Positions 1-11,069 of a stretch of DNA of 64,000 bases are shown here, in pieces (position 1 is the stretch's first letter; the number at the start of each line of letters is the position of its first letter). Position numbers and translations under genes: made by a program. The notes beneath the pieces are model-generated. The model ran no database searches. It saw nothing but the letters and a program-made list of their open reading frames with translations, and was not told where the DNA came from. The stretch spans positions 372,001-436,000 of the forward strand of contig CAUEEP010000245.1 of NCBI GenBank assembly GCA_958450365.1. Reading direction: 5' to 3'. This stretch comes from Mesorhabditis belari. Its lineage: Eukaryota; Nematoda; Chromadorea; Rhabditida; Rhabditidae.

Positions 1-133
1 TACTGGTTTCTGTGGTTGTTTCTGTGATATTTTTCTTGGCTTTATTCTACCCGCATTGTTTTACCGACGTAAACAAGCATTTGCTGAAATAAATTTTGAA
101 AGAGGTGCCTGGGGAAAGTACACTATTGTTTAA
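1..133 (+). CDS. C-terminal exon of an unidentified membrane protein (partial)
   Basis: The frame starting at base 2 is open from the window edge to a TAA at 131-133 and gives about 43 residues. The first half is hydrophobic and Phe/Cys/Gly-rich (GFCGCFCDIFLGFILPALFY) and is followed by a basic stretch (RRKQ) and a short polar tail ending KYTIV. This looks like the last transmembrane helix and cytoplasmic tail of a multipass protein such as a transporter, but the family cannot be named from so little. It lies about 100 bp upstream of the TMCO4-like gene on the same strand, close enough for an operon-like arrangement. Confidence 0.5.
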   Translation, partial: TGFCGCFCDIFLGFILPALFYRRKQAFAEINFERGAWGKYTIV

Positions 134-235
134 TCCACAACAAATTACTTTATAGAAAACAAACAAAACTTTGTGGGGCCGAAGCACGCTTTAGTGTTAA
201 CTAATACTTGCCTAATTTAGTACTTAGGAAGCACG

Positions 236-3138
236 ATGATAGTTGAAAAGCCGATACAAGAGCCCACGAATAGCAGACTCACCCCGTCTGGTTCACAAAA
301 CAATCTTGGTTTTTCGCGTGCATCCTCTTCAGGTAACTTTACGACAAACTTGCAAGCTATTGCTGATACTTGCACTGAAATGATGCATGGTTTTTGTTTT
401 TAGATTCGTCTTCTAACTCGCCTTCTAGAGAAATCGTCGATATCAACTCGCTCATTAATCCTTCGACAAGGTTTAAAGTTTTACAAGTGTATCAATTGAA
501 AACCTATGTAGGTATGCGTTTTGCCAATTGGCAGCAACTGTGTTGAAACTCGATTTTTTGGATCAAGATGATTCCACGTCAATGTACAAATTTTTCAGCA
601 GCAACTTCATAATGTATTTAGTTTATATTGTAAACATGTTTTACAAGTTGTTTTGGAATATCTGGCAATTCCTGTGAAGTCCCGAAAAATTTTCACATCT
701 TATTTGGAGGTTTGTTCTTTGAAAATCTGGGTTTATTTTTTAATTTAGGAAGATGTCGACTTTCCAGATGTGGCCACGCTAATAATTTCGATTAAAGAGG
801 ATGTGGTAGTGGTTAAAAGAGGAACAAATTTGTTTTTGTCATACCTTCTCTATCAATTTGTTGCCACAAGTTTTTAAATTTCTAAAATTTTGGTTAATTT
901 TAACTTCTAGGTCATTACGACAGCCGCACCCGTGTTTTGTTGCGACACCTATCCACCTTATTGGCCGTTGTATGGGAAGAATTTGAAGAAGTGAGATTGT
1001 TTTAATTGAGCTTTATTGTTTTTGGTTGTAGATTGAGAACTCTTTGGTTTCGCTCATGCTTGATGAATTTGTGGAAAGCGAGTAAGTATTTATAGTTTAC
1101 CCAGAATTATCTAATTTATATTTTCAATTTATAGCAATGAGCTGGTCAAAGATGGGTAGGTTATTGTAGTGTGGTCCCCAATAAATATCCTTAAATTGAT
1201 ATTAGTATATAGTTGTGGGTTCAGTGAACTTATTTGTATTGTCTAATAAGCAAATCTTTTATTTTAGGCAGTCGATTAAGGCACGAGAAAAGATAGCAAA
1301 AAGCAAGAAACTCAAACGGTATCTAATGATTGGAGCTGCTGGCGGAGTCGGTGGAGTGCTTATAGGTGTGTTGAAATTGATATGCTAGAATTGTTTTATT
1401 TGGAGTTTGGAAGTCTTTAACATGTTTTAGGTCTAACTGGTGGTCTAGCTGCTCCTCTTGTTGCCATCGGCGCGGGAGCAGTTCTTGGTATTTATATTAA
1501 TATATACTTAATATGGCTTTTATATTAATATACTAGCGCATGGAGCTGTTTAGGAGGAGCAGCAACAGCTGCAATTGGAACGACCGTTGGGGCGGCAATT
1601 TTGGGGACAACTTTTGGAGTCGCAGGCGCTGGTCTAGCAGGATATAAAGTAGCAAAATTTGTTTGACTAAAACCATTTAAATTAGATGAAGAAACGGGTT
1701 GGAGCTATTGAAGAGTTTTCCATTGAACCACTTACAAACGGTCACGCGTTGAACTGTGTCTTGGCAGTAAGCGGATGGATTAACGAATCTTCGGTATTTT
1801 TAAGTTTGAGAAAGCGCAAAGAAAATTCAGACCAATGACCAAGCGTTCATTTATTCATGGCGTCATTTGAGCCAAAGCAAAGAACAATATACACTTCGTT
1901 ATGAATCAAAGTATCTCGAAGAGCTTGGAAAGGTTTTTTTGAAAGAAAAGCTTTAGTAAAATAATTAAGGCTATGGAATATCTTGTTAGTGCTGCTGCAA
2001 GCGCCGGAATTCAACAAGCATTGATGCAGACAGCTTTAGCCGGTAAGCTAAAGTTAAAAGAGTAACCCTTTTTTTCCAACCAGGGTTGGTAGCAGCAGTT
2101 GCATGGCCGGTGGCAATTCTTTCGTGTGCGAGTGTCCTTGATAACCCATGGAATGTTTCTATCGCAAGAAGTGCCGAGGTAGTATTCTTTTCAGTTGTTT
2201 TGATAGCATTCGAATAATAGGTTGGCGAGCAACTGGCGGAGGTTTTGCTTTCCCGCGCTCAAGGGTCGCGCCCGATTTCGCTTGTCGGTTATTCGCTTGG
2301 CGCACGGGTGATTTTTCACTGTCTCATGGCAATGAGCAAACGAACTGACTCTGCAGGCAAGTTAATTGTAAATATTATTTATCTATCCTTAATTTTTATA
2401 GGAATCGTGGAAGATGTTGTCTTACTAGGTGCTCCAGGTATGTTTAATACATGAGTTATATTTATCTACGTAAGCTTCAGTTTCTGCATCCGCTAGTCAA
2501 TGGTCACAAATTTCTCACGTTGTCGGCGGCCGCATCATTAATGGCTATTGTGAAACAGACTGGCTTTTGAGGTTTGAAAATTTATGTTGTTTAACAAATG
2601 TGTTTTTAGATTTGTGTACCGTACAATGTCGGTTCAATTTGCGATTGCTGGAACGTCTGCAATAAACATCAAGAATCGCAAAATTGTCAACTACAATGTT
2701 TCGCATATCGTTTGTTTTGTGCTGTTGATTAATCAATGCATCAATCTTAGGTGAAAGGACATATGGATTATTCGAAGAAATTGACAGAGGTTAGTAAAGT
2801 AAAGTCGGATAGTTTTAATATTATATCTTTAGATCTTGAAAGCAGTCGGTGTTCGCACAACTCCACATTCAGCTGAATCCGAGAATTCGTTATGTACTTT
2901 GTGTGATGAGGCGACGGAAATTAAAGGTGCCTATTTTTCAAAAAGTAAAACGTGACTTTTAGGGCTAAATTTATTGCAAAAATGATAGGAGCAAGTCAAA
3001 TTTCTAGAACAACATGAACCTGTCGTGGATCCAACACCTGCTATACATGTTTCGCCAGAAGAAATTAAAGTGCACGATCATGCGTTTCACGAGTATGACA
3101 ATTCTTATTCTAATTTGCCCCGTAACCCACAGACTTAA
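236..3138 (+). CDS. TMCO4/DUF726-family transmembrane alpha/beta-hydrolase-like protein
   Basis: About 14 small exons joined by introns of roughly 38-60 nt give a protein starting MIVEKPIQEP at 236. Recognisable TMCO4 blocks in order: an N-terminal helical region (LAATVLKLDFLDQDDS, near 516-565), HYDSRTRVLLRHLS, then KRYLMIGAAGGVGGV and GLTGGLAAPLVAIGAGAVLG, which form the family's Gly/Ala-rich membrane segments, then YKMKKRVGAIEEF. The hydrolase part has the nucleophile elbow GYSLGARVIF (2288-2317), preceded by SRAQGSRPISLV, and then VVLLGAP. The C-terminal block GGRIINGYCETDWLLRF...VKGHMDYS matches the family end. The reading ends with LPRNPQT and a TAA at 3136-3138. TMCO4 proteins are poorly characterised, ER- or Golgi-type membrane proteins with a Ser-hydrolase fold; the substrate is unknown. 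The gene appears intact. Confidence 0.85.
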
Positions 3139-3635
3139 GTAAATTAATTGTTTATCCTGCGGCATTTAATTTGGTATTGGGTGTAATTTTTGTTTTTTTT
3201 TCCTGCTTTAGATGCTGGTGACTTTAGCCTTTTGCATATACAATGTTGTACTTTGTAACTGAGCTTTGTTGCACTTCCTTGTTATTTCCCTAGTTTTGTT
3301 ATCTGTGTTACCGATTCACTTTTTAAAGCCAAAAGGACCAATTACCCATTAACTAGACTTGCTTTGCGAAAAGGGTCGGTGTCTTCTTTTATAAAATTTC
3401 TCAATTTTGCATTGCCCGTTTCGAGAAGTTGGTCTTTCATAACTTACATATCTGAACAAACCATATAACTAGTCTGCTTTTTAAACCAACTAGTCTTCTT
3501 TTTACTGTGTTTGCGTGAATAAAGCGTTTGCTAGTCAGTCACTTCAAAAACTTTGTGAAATACACATTCAAAATCCTAAAATAGCATTTAATGGTTTTGG
3601 TCAGTTGATTCGTCATTTGTAATGTTGCTTTTTAG
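3139..3635. other. Intergenic spacer TMCO4-like to telomerase
   Basis: No coding exon is apparent. An AATAAA at about 3520 could serve the upstream transcript. The spacer ends with TTTTTAG immediately before the candidate telomerase ATG, which resembles a trans-splice acceptor. Confidence 0.4.
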
Positions 3636-6600
3636 ATGAGCAAGCGCCGGATTGACTGTTTAGCACAAAGAGATTTTCCAAGTTTGTTTCTCTAGAGGTT
3701 TTTGGAGCAATGCAAATGCTATTCTTTAAAAATAAGTGCTTTGGAAACGATGATTTCCAAACAGTTTGAGGAGAAATTTTTGAAGATGTAGAAAACTGGG
3801 TTAAAATCGACTTTAGGTAATGGAGTCCATAAATGTCGGGGCGTATATAACTCGACGGTGACAACTTCCGCCTTTCAAAGCTGGAAAAATGTTGGCGACG
3901 CTTTTATGGTATTTATTTGACCATTTCAATTGTTGATAATTACGGCCAGGCCCGTAGGCAGGATTTCGCGTCTTTCAGTCTAACTTTCACTGACTTTCAC
4001 TTTCCTCGACTTTCAGTCGAGGTGTTGTTGGTCTGCCCCCCAAATTTCCCCTACTTTCTGAAAAAAAACACTAGTTTTGTCAAATCAATTATTAGTGCCT
4101 AAAAACTCGTTTTACCAAAGAAAAAAAAGAAAAAAAAGTTTTACTCGAAATTTTTGCACTAAAATGCAAAAAATCTCGAGCCCTTTGAATTTTTTCAAAA
4201 AACTTTTTGAACAGTTTTGTAGCTTGAAATTTTTAAAAAACAATTTCTGGGTCAGAAATTGATTGGGGTAGCCTCGAGGAGCTCGGGTCGTTAGACTGAA
4301 AGTCGCGAAATTCTGGCTACGGACCTGATTACGGCATATATAGTTTTCCAAATTAACTACCAACGATTCCGATGATGAGAAATGTGTTACTGCCGCCATC
4401 GAAGAAATAATAAATCCCAGCAATGCTCGGCTTGTCGATCAACAATCTTTTCAGAAAATTTAGTAAGTTTGGTTCACTGGAACTTTTGGAGGGTAATTAC
4501 CGATTCTTTCCAGTAGATATATGGATAGTTTCTTATGCATTGAATGTAAGTTGCGCTAAACAGCATTTGCAATGCTTAACACATTCGCGAAGACGGCATT
4601 TTTGGCGTAGAGTCGCGTAGTCATTAATTTTTTTTCTGATGACTTGGTGAAGTTTCAAAGATAAACTAAACTATTATGGCCATTCGATAGTCCTGAATCT
4701 CCTCTTGGAAACTAGTACAAAGTTACCAAGAACTTCCTGCGAAATAAATAACAAAAGTCCTTAAAAACTTGAGTTGACATCAAAAATAATTGTCATTAGT
4801 AGGACCCACCGGTGGGTCGTATCGTCGTGAATGTGTTAATTTCAGCTCAAAAATTTTCACTCTCTGAAATTTCCATTTTTAGTTCTGCTTGGAAAAGTGT
4901 CAAAAGGCATCTTCTCACTGGCGGCCAGATGAAAAAGATCGTGAATTCTTTTTTTAAAGACTTTGAATCTTTGAATGACAAAGAGCTTATGTACGTTTGC
5001 TGAAGTTTTCAATGAAAAGCTCTTTTTAGACTTTATGGTAGGCTCAACTCGAGTAAGATCACACGCTTTTTAAACATTTTTTGTGAGATTACCAAACTCG
5101 TAAGTTTTTTAGTTAGTTAAAGATTAACACTTACTGTCTATCTAATTTGTTTAGGAAAGTTTTCTCGGGAAGGACAACTTGACGAAGATCCTCGAAGTCG
5201 TGAGCGGAATTTCGATGTGGCCTTTGAATTACCCATTATCCAAGCAATTACCGCAGTTGAAGGTTATTCCACACTAAGATTTATGTACCATGTTTTTAGA
5301 TGGTGGCCATTCCGTGGCTTAGAAATTTGTCTTCTTTTGCAGAGATTGTAAGTTGTGTTTATTTTGATCTATCGGTATCAAAAGCTTTGCTAAACTATCA
5401 TTTCTTATTCAGGATGTCAGCAAGCTTCGGTGTGCAATACGAGATTGGTGTGCTTTGTTCTTCATCAAACTCTTTTTGCAAGTTATAAGGTATTCATTTA
5501 TTTATGAGAACGTTGATCAAGCGAAAGCCGTTACAAAACCAAATTTGAGGGGTGCTTGTCTTCCTATTGTGGCGAATCGCAATCAGTATTTGCTCCTATT
5601 TCCGAAGATTGTTTACAAAGTGTTGAAGTTTTTATTCTCATCAATCTCTCAATAGTGAAGTTTTTAAGACTACGTGGATTCCTTGCCTATGGTCGTGATG
5701 GCGAAACCAAGCGTCTAGGGATAATAGTCAACGCGGAAAAAATACAAGTTCAAATTTGAGCTTCTATGCACATATAATTTTGCTCTTTTCAGAAGTTTCA
5801 AACGAGACGAATGTGGGTCGTTGTGGATAAAAAGAAAACCCGAGCTCTTGCCACTTTTTACAATCCTAAGCTAAAAGAGATGGAACAAAAACTCAATTCT
5901 GCGCTTCGTGCCTGTTTACCAAAGCTTGTCTATCGTGGGTTTTACTTAATAATTTTGAGTTTGCTTAGTTTTCTTAGAAATATTATCATTTTACTACAAA
6001 GTTTCTTAGATATGCGTGATTGTGGGAAAATTATTGATGCTTTTCGATTAAGAATTGGCACAAAAAGGCCTTTTATTCTACAAACGGATATTTCAAGATG
6101 TTACGACAACATCAATCTAAAAAACTTGTTCGAACTCATTGAGAACGTTGTAAAGGGGTAGGGTTTAATTTTTCATCTGGAGAATCTATTTTTAGAGCAT
6201 TTGAACGGAACAAGGCGCAGAGAATTTTTGTGTTGGAATGCAAGCACAAGTGCCGCTTTTATTGTGCAGCTGCTTTCAGCATAAAAGAGGTTTATAGTTT
6301 ACATATCTTATACTGAAAATTCTCTTACTTTATTCAGCTTGACTTTGGCAGACTGCCTTGGAGTCAACTCGACAATGCATTCAATTTTAGGCACAAGAGC
6401 GACTCTTTAACAAAATTAAAATCGAGGATCAGTCAACGTTTTCCAAGAGGAGCATTCAGTCAATGGTTTTTAAGAAATGCTTATTTTTTCAACTATTCAA
6501 GTTTAGGATTATGCGGCTAGTGACCTTATTTCGGCAATCAAAGATATGTTTGGCATTCCAGTGAGCTTCTTCTTTATTAGAAAAAATAAATTAGTTGAGA

Positions 6601-7546
6601 TTTATTACGGAAGAAAATACTTCAAACAGCTAATGGGCATTCCTCAAGGATCTTCCATGTCAACGACTCTCTGCTATATTTATGTGACAGAAATGCTCGA
6701 AAGGGTATTTTTGAATTTCTTTTACAATTTTCAGCTCACTTTAGGCAATTCCAGGAGGCATATCACACACGGACATGGAGGTTATCTATCATGTGGACGA
6801 TGTTTTGATTGTTGACACCGATTTACGCAGGATTCAAGCGGTTAGTGACGAATTAAATTATTGAATTTGCTAAAATTTAGACTACGGACAATTTACTTTC
6901 TGGAGTCATGGATCTCCAAGCTTCAACGGCTAAAACTGTGACTAATTTTCCCACCAAAGAGCCAGCGGTACCTTAATCCGGTCACGGTTTTATTTTAATA
7001 ACCATCTTTCAGATCAAGCGGACCAGCAAATTTCAATGGACCGTTTGGGAGATTGATGCAAGAACGCTTAGGGTATTTATGAATTAGGTTATTAGCTCAG
7101 TTACTTTTTTCAGGTTCGCCCTTATCACAGACTTGGAATTGAGCGACTGAAAACGTTGAGGTCTTACTCGCAATATGGAAACACAAGACGGGTAGCAGAG
7201 AAAATGTTAAGGAGTGGTCGATTACATCGAGTAATTTTCACGTGTCATCTTCTTTACATTTTGATTCAGTTGCCTCGGTTTACGAAAGAGTTGGCCACGA
7301 GCGCACCACCGAGCGCTTACTCGGAGATTACTCGACACGTTTTGCCGCATTCATTATATAGGTTTGTGTTACATATATAATGATTACATATATAAATATT
7401 ATTGTGATTTCTTAATCTTTTGAAAATTCAAAAATGGCATAATTTTTCTATCTAGGCGTTTTTCTCTACGCACCGCAAAAGGGGAAAATCGACTCTCGTC
7501 TCAACTCCGAAAACTCGCCATTAAGCGATTGACAAGAAGAAAGTAG
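3636..7546 (+). CDS. trt-1: Telomerase reverse transcriptase (TERT)
   Basis: Many small exons encode a reverse transcriptase with TERT-specific motifs. Motif 1/2 is RRMWVVVDKKKTRALATFYN (about 5806-5860). Motif A is FILQTDISRCYDNI (6071-6112). Motif B' is MGIPQGSSMSTTLC (6633-6674). Motif C is YHVDDVLIVDTD (6787-6822), with the first catalytic Asp in motif A and the Asp pair here. Motif D is KTVTNFP (about 6931). Motif E is FQWTVWEIDARTLRV (7031-7073). The basic tail ends RRK at 7546. The order, the VDD of motif C and the motif E wording separate it from retrotransposon RTs. It would extend chromosome ends in the nucleus using the telomerase RNA. The region before motif 1 has an RNA-binding-domain-like helical segment (SAWKSVKRHLL...RDWCALFF). 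The 5' end is unclear: an ATG follows TTTTTAG at 3636, but the frame there meets a TAG after 18 codons, so the first two exons are provisional. Two transposon relics lie in introns. Confidence 0.85.
3947..4327. mobile_element. hAT-like MITE in a telomerase intron
   Basis: Terminal inverted repeats of about 38 bp begin CAGGCCCGTAGGCAGGATTT at the left end and CAGGTCCGTAGCCAGAATTT on the complement of the right end, with about 4 mismatches. The element is flanked by the perfect 8-bp duplication ATTACGGC (3939-3946 and 4328-4335), the target-site length of hAT elements. Removing it restores an intron of about 46 nt, typical for this window. No transposase is encoded. Confidence 0.85.
4576..4839. 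mobile_element. piggyBac-like MITE (TTAA target site), copy 1
   Basis: The element is bounded by TTAA at 4576-4579 and 4836-4839 with terminal repeats CACATTCGCGA (left) and CACATTCACGACGA (complement of the right end). TTAA duplication is the hallmark of piggyBac elements. It sits in the telomerase intron that ends just before the exon starting near 4849 and encodes no protein. A second copy is at 28028-28274. Confidence 0.75.
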
Positions 7547-7722
7547 AATAGCATATTTTCAGAATTTGTCATTGAATTGCTAGTTCTCATGCGTTTGTGT
7601 ATTCAAATAGTTATCAAATTTTTCATTTTGCGTTTTTTGACAATCGATATATTCAAAATATTATTGCTATGCATAATCTTGTTTGTGTATACGTCTAATA
7701 AATATATTTATCAAAACAAGAC

Positions 7723-8428
7723 TTAATATTTAAGTTGAGACTCGGGATATGCAATATTTTGATTCTCCAAGTAAGCACATTTCTCAATTTCTTTGCGGGC
7801 AATCTAAAATTTGTCTTGATTTCTTGACCTTGAATTTTGTATTTACGTGTGAAATCCCCGTGATCTTGATAACTTGATGTTGGAAGCTTGCAAATGAGAT
7901 CTCTTTTGGAGGAGCCTTGGGGAAATGATTATGAATATGTTTGAGACAAAAGAAAGCTTACCTCTAAAATTTGACACAAAAACTTTATGTACTCGCTGAT
8001 GAGGTGGATTGTCTCAAGTCTACCCGGGCGGCCTGACACAAATGGAACCATTCTGGAATGTGAAGTTGATCAGTTTAGATTTTGATCTTAAGATTTGAGT
8101 AATATGTATTTGATTTTGGTTGACGGAATTTGGGTACTATCCGAGATATAACTAGCATTTGGCGCCCTAAAATGGCACTCAAATTTTTCAAGCTTCAGAA
8201 TACCCAAGTGCCTGTTGTAGAGTGCTATTGAACTCGTGAAAGCGTCGTTTTTCCCTCTCGGAACGTTTTCGACGCTTCTCCGCCAAATCAAAGGATCTTG
8301 GTAGATTGATTTCGACTACAAGATTTGGAGTTTCAACAAAAGTTTGGGATAAGGTTCTAAAATGTCTTGTTATTATTGCAAAGTATCTGGTATTACCTGC
8401 TTCGTTTGCGTGAAGATTGATTTGACAT
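7723..8428 (-). CDS. Small bHLH transcription factor
   Basis: Read on the minus strand, the gene starts MSNQSSRKRSR (ATG at 8426-8428), splices at GTAATA into an exon encoding LSQTFVETPNLVVEINLPRS, and then reaches the basic region and helix 1, EKRRKRSEREKRRFHEFNST. Helix 2 lies in a later exon as GRPGRLETIHLISEYIKFLC (about 8020-7960), followed by a GTAAGC donor and a last exon ending SQLKY and TAA at 7723-7725. Glu in the basic region (SERE) is the residue expected to contact the CANNTG E-box. The basic-helix-loop-helix order is clear, but the loop exon between 8090 and 8230 is not resolved and the subfamily cannot be assigned. The protein would be a short nuclear factor with few residues outside the DNA-binding domain. 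It is convergent with telomerase, with 176 bp between the stop codons. Confidence 0.7.
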
Positions 8429-9932
8429 TTCGTTTCACAAAAGATTAGTTATTTAAAATAGAGGCATGTATGAAAGAAAATATTGTAGCATGCTTTGTCA
8501 ACATTGCAAAAAAGCAGCAGAAACACGAGAATCCCCAAAATTCGAGCAATTCACAGATCAAAAGGCGGCGCGCCTTTTGAGATGTTTTGAGATTTTCGCC
8601 TTTTGAGATTTTCGAGAGATGACAGTGGGACTTGTGTAGTGGGTAATTGAGTTGAAAAGGGACAAACTATTCTTGGAAATCTAGAATGATTCAAGATGGA
8701 TTTTTTGTAAACATCTACATTTTTAACTATTAAAATTTCCCTTTTCTTCAAAAATATACGAAATTTGTCTACAAATTCTTGAGATCTTTCCCCATTTTTG
8801 GGTTCATTTCAAAAGCCGAATCGTTTCATTTATTTTTTATGAGATTTTCGCGACCAATTTTCTTATTTTCTTTCAGAAAAAAAGCACCTGTTACAAGCAA
8901 AAAAAAATAAATCGAATTTTCTTTATTTATAATTTCAGTACGATGTTTTGTTTAGAGTTAATAGGGAAAATCGATTTTGTGTTGTTGCAAAACAAATGAA
9001 TGGGCTAATGGACGGTGAATGAGGTGATGAGATCCTTTTCGGTTATTTGGGGGAAACTAATTTCCCGATCTGTCTATGTCTTTTGAAAATTGCATTTTGT
9101 TGTGGAAAATAGGTTTTTTTTCGAGTTTTTAAAGATCTTTCAAGAAAATTCTTTTTGTTTTTTCCTTGGCAATTCTTCGCATGCATATCTGATTTCTAAT
9201 CTCTTTCTTTGATAGACACTAAGAATTTTCCTTTTGTGAGATTTTGAAAAAATCCTTTAGCTTTCGTTTGGGAAGTTTAATAAGGCTTTATTTTTAAAAT
9301 TGATGGCTAACTACTGACTAATTACTGGCTAACTATTACTTTATAGTATTACTTTGATGACTAGCTTATTACTTTGTGATTGAAACGTTTTCTAGAGGTT
9401 ACAGTAAACCTATTTATAAATGAAGTTAACAAGTAAAGCCTTATCATAAATTGTTCCATTAATCAAGCCAGGATACGATCCACCGGATTACGGTAGCTTT
9501 TCCATCTTTTAGAAAGCACAGAAGTCGTTGTAAGTGATAAACAATCAGAGGGTTTTCAAAAAAAAGAATTTCTTTCAAAGCTTTGATTCTATTTTAAGAG
9601 TTTTAATGTACTGGATAAGTAGATGACCGAAAAGATTTGTAAAAAGAGTGGTTGATAAGTGGTTGATCTCTTCTCCTGAGCTCTTCCCCTTGTACTTGTT
9701 GTGTGTGAAGTTTCCTTCTCATCTGGATTGAATTTACCGCTCTCTTTTCTCTTCGCACACTTCTTTCCAATTTGTTGAACGACAAAAAGAAATGTCTTCT
9801 TCGTTTTCTTTTTAAGATCAAGATCCTTTTTGCCTTTTTCTCGAACACAAATTGACTTCTCTCTTTTTGCTTTTTGCGACCCCTCCCCGTCCACTTTTTA
9901 CTGCCACCCCGTTAATTTACATGCGCTTTTTC

Positions 9933-10481
9933 GACGAAATTCTGATTTTTTTTTTCAGAAATCTATTGTTTTTATGATTTTTAAACTGTACTCAATCTTT
10001 AAATGTCTTTCATAAAAAAGATTTCTGAAGAAATCGAACCTTTGCAGAGCCGATCTTGCCTAGAAACGCTCCTTCTTTACTCAAGCGTTTTCTAAAAGTT
10101 CCAACTTTCAAAAGCTATCGTAAACGTGGCTCTAATTTAAGCCAATTCATTTACTTTTGGTTCAATTCTATAGCTAGATCGATTGGATACAAATTACAGA
10201 TAGGATTACGGTAGACGAAATTCTGATTTTTTTTTTCAGAAATCTATTGTTTTTATGATTTTTAAACTGTACTCAATCTTTAAATGTCTTTCATAAAAAA
10301 AGATTTCTGAAGAAATCGAACCTTCGCAGAGCCGATCTTGCCTAGAAACGCTCCTTCTTTACTCAAGCGTTTTCTAAAAGTGTCAACTTTCAAAAGCTCT
10401 AATTTAAGCCAATTCATTTACTTGTGTTTCAATTCTATGGCTAGATAGATTGGATACAAATTACAGACAGGATTACGGTAG
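9933..10481. repeat. 281-bp tandem duplication
   Basis: Unit 1 (9933-10213) and unit 2 (10214-10481) both start GACGAAATTCTGATTTTTTT and end GGATTACGGTAG. They differ by a few substitutions and a 13-bp deletion (TATCGTAAACGTGG region) in unit 2. A shorter related end (CCGGATTACGGTAG) is at about 9483. Confidence 0.85.
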
Positions 10482-10926
10482 TTTTCGCAAGTTTACACAC
10501 TCTAAAGAGTGAGCAAATTGAGAGGAACATACTCAATAAGATAATCCTTAGATAAGACAATCCTTAAGCCTCATACCCTAATGTTCTACTGGTGTATGGT
10601 ATCTAGCAAGTATATCTGCATTGAATGCCAACCCAAACAATACTTTGTTCCTCATAGAAACTTTCTCCACAAAATCAATCTTTTTTTGGTCACTTTTTTT
10701 GGCCTTTTTTGATGGACTAACACATTGCGACAGCTCTTTTTGTGCATTTCTTTTGTGTTTTAAATGACAAAAATCTCTTTTATTCGGCTTTTCAATCGAC
10801 TATTTGCTAGATTTTTTCAAAAAAAATCTAACTAATTCTTTGAAATTGCTCTATTTTTTTTCCAATATTTCCAATTTCTTTGCTCAACTTAAATTAATAA
10901 AATTAGATATAAGTCAATTGGATAAG

Positions 10927-11069
10927 TCGTCGGTATAAGACGGTTTGGTCGATAGAAGTCAGCTTAGTCGGTAGAAGTCGGCCTAGTCGGTAGAAGTCAG
11001 CTTAGTCGGTAGAAGTCGGCCTAGTCGGTAGAAGTCAGCTTAGTCGGTAGAAGTCGGCTTAGTCGGTAT
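10927..11069. repeat. 19-bp minisatellite
   Basis: About seven units of TAGTCGGTAGAAGTCRGCY occur. Units ending AGCT and GGCC alternate, giving a higher-order 38-bp period. Confidence 0.85.

Noticed and set aside
9589..9894. 101-residue Lys-rich minus-strand frame (KGKKDLDLKKKTKKTF)
   Set aside because: Purine-rich low-complexity sequence with no splice-linked partner exon and no known domain.
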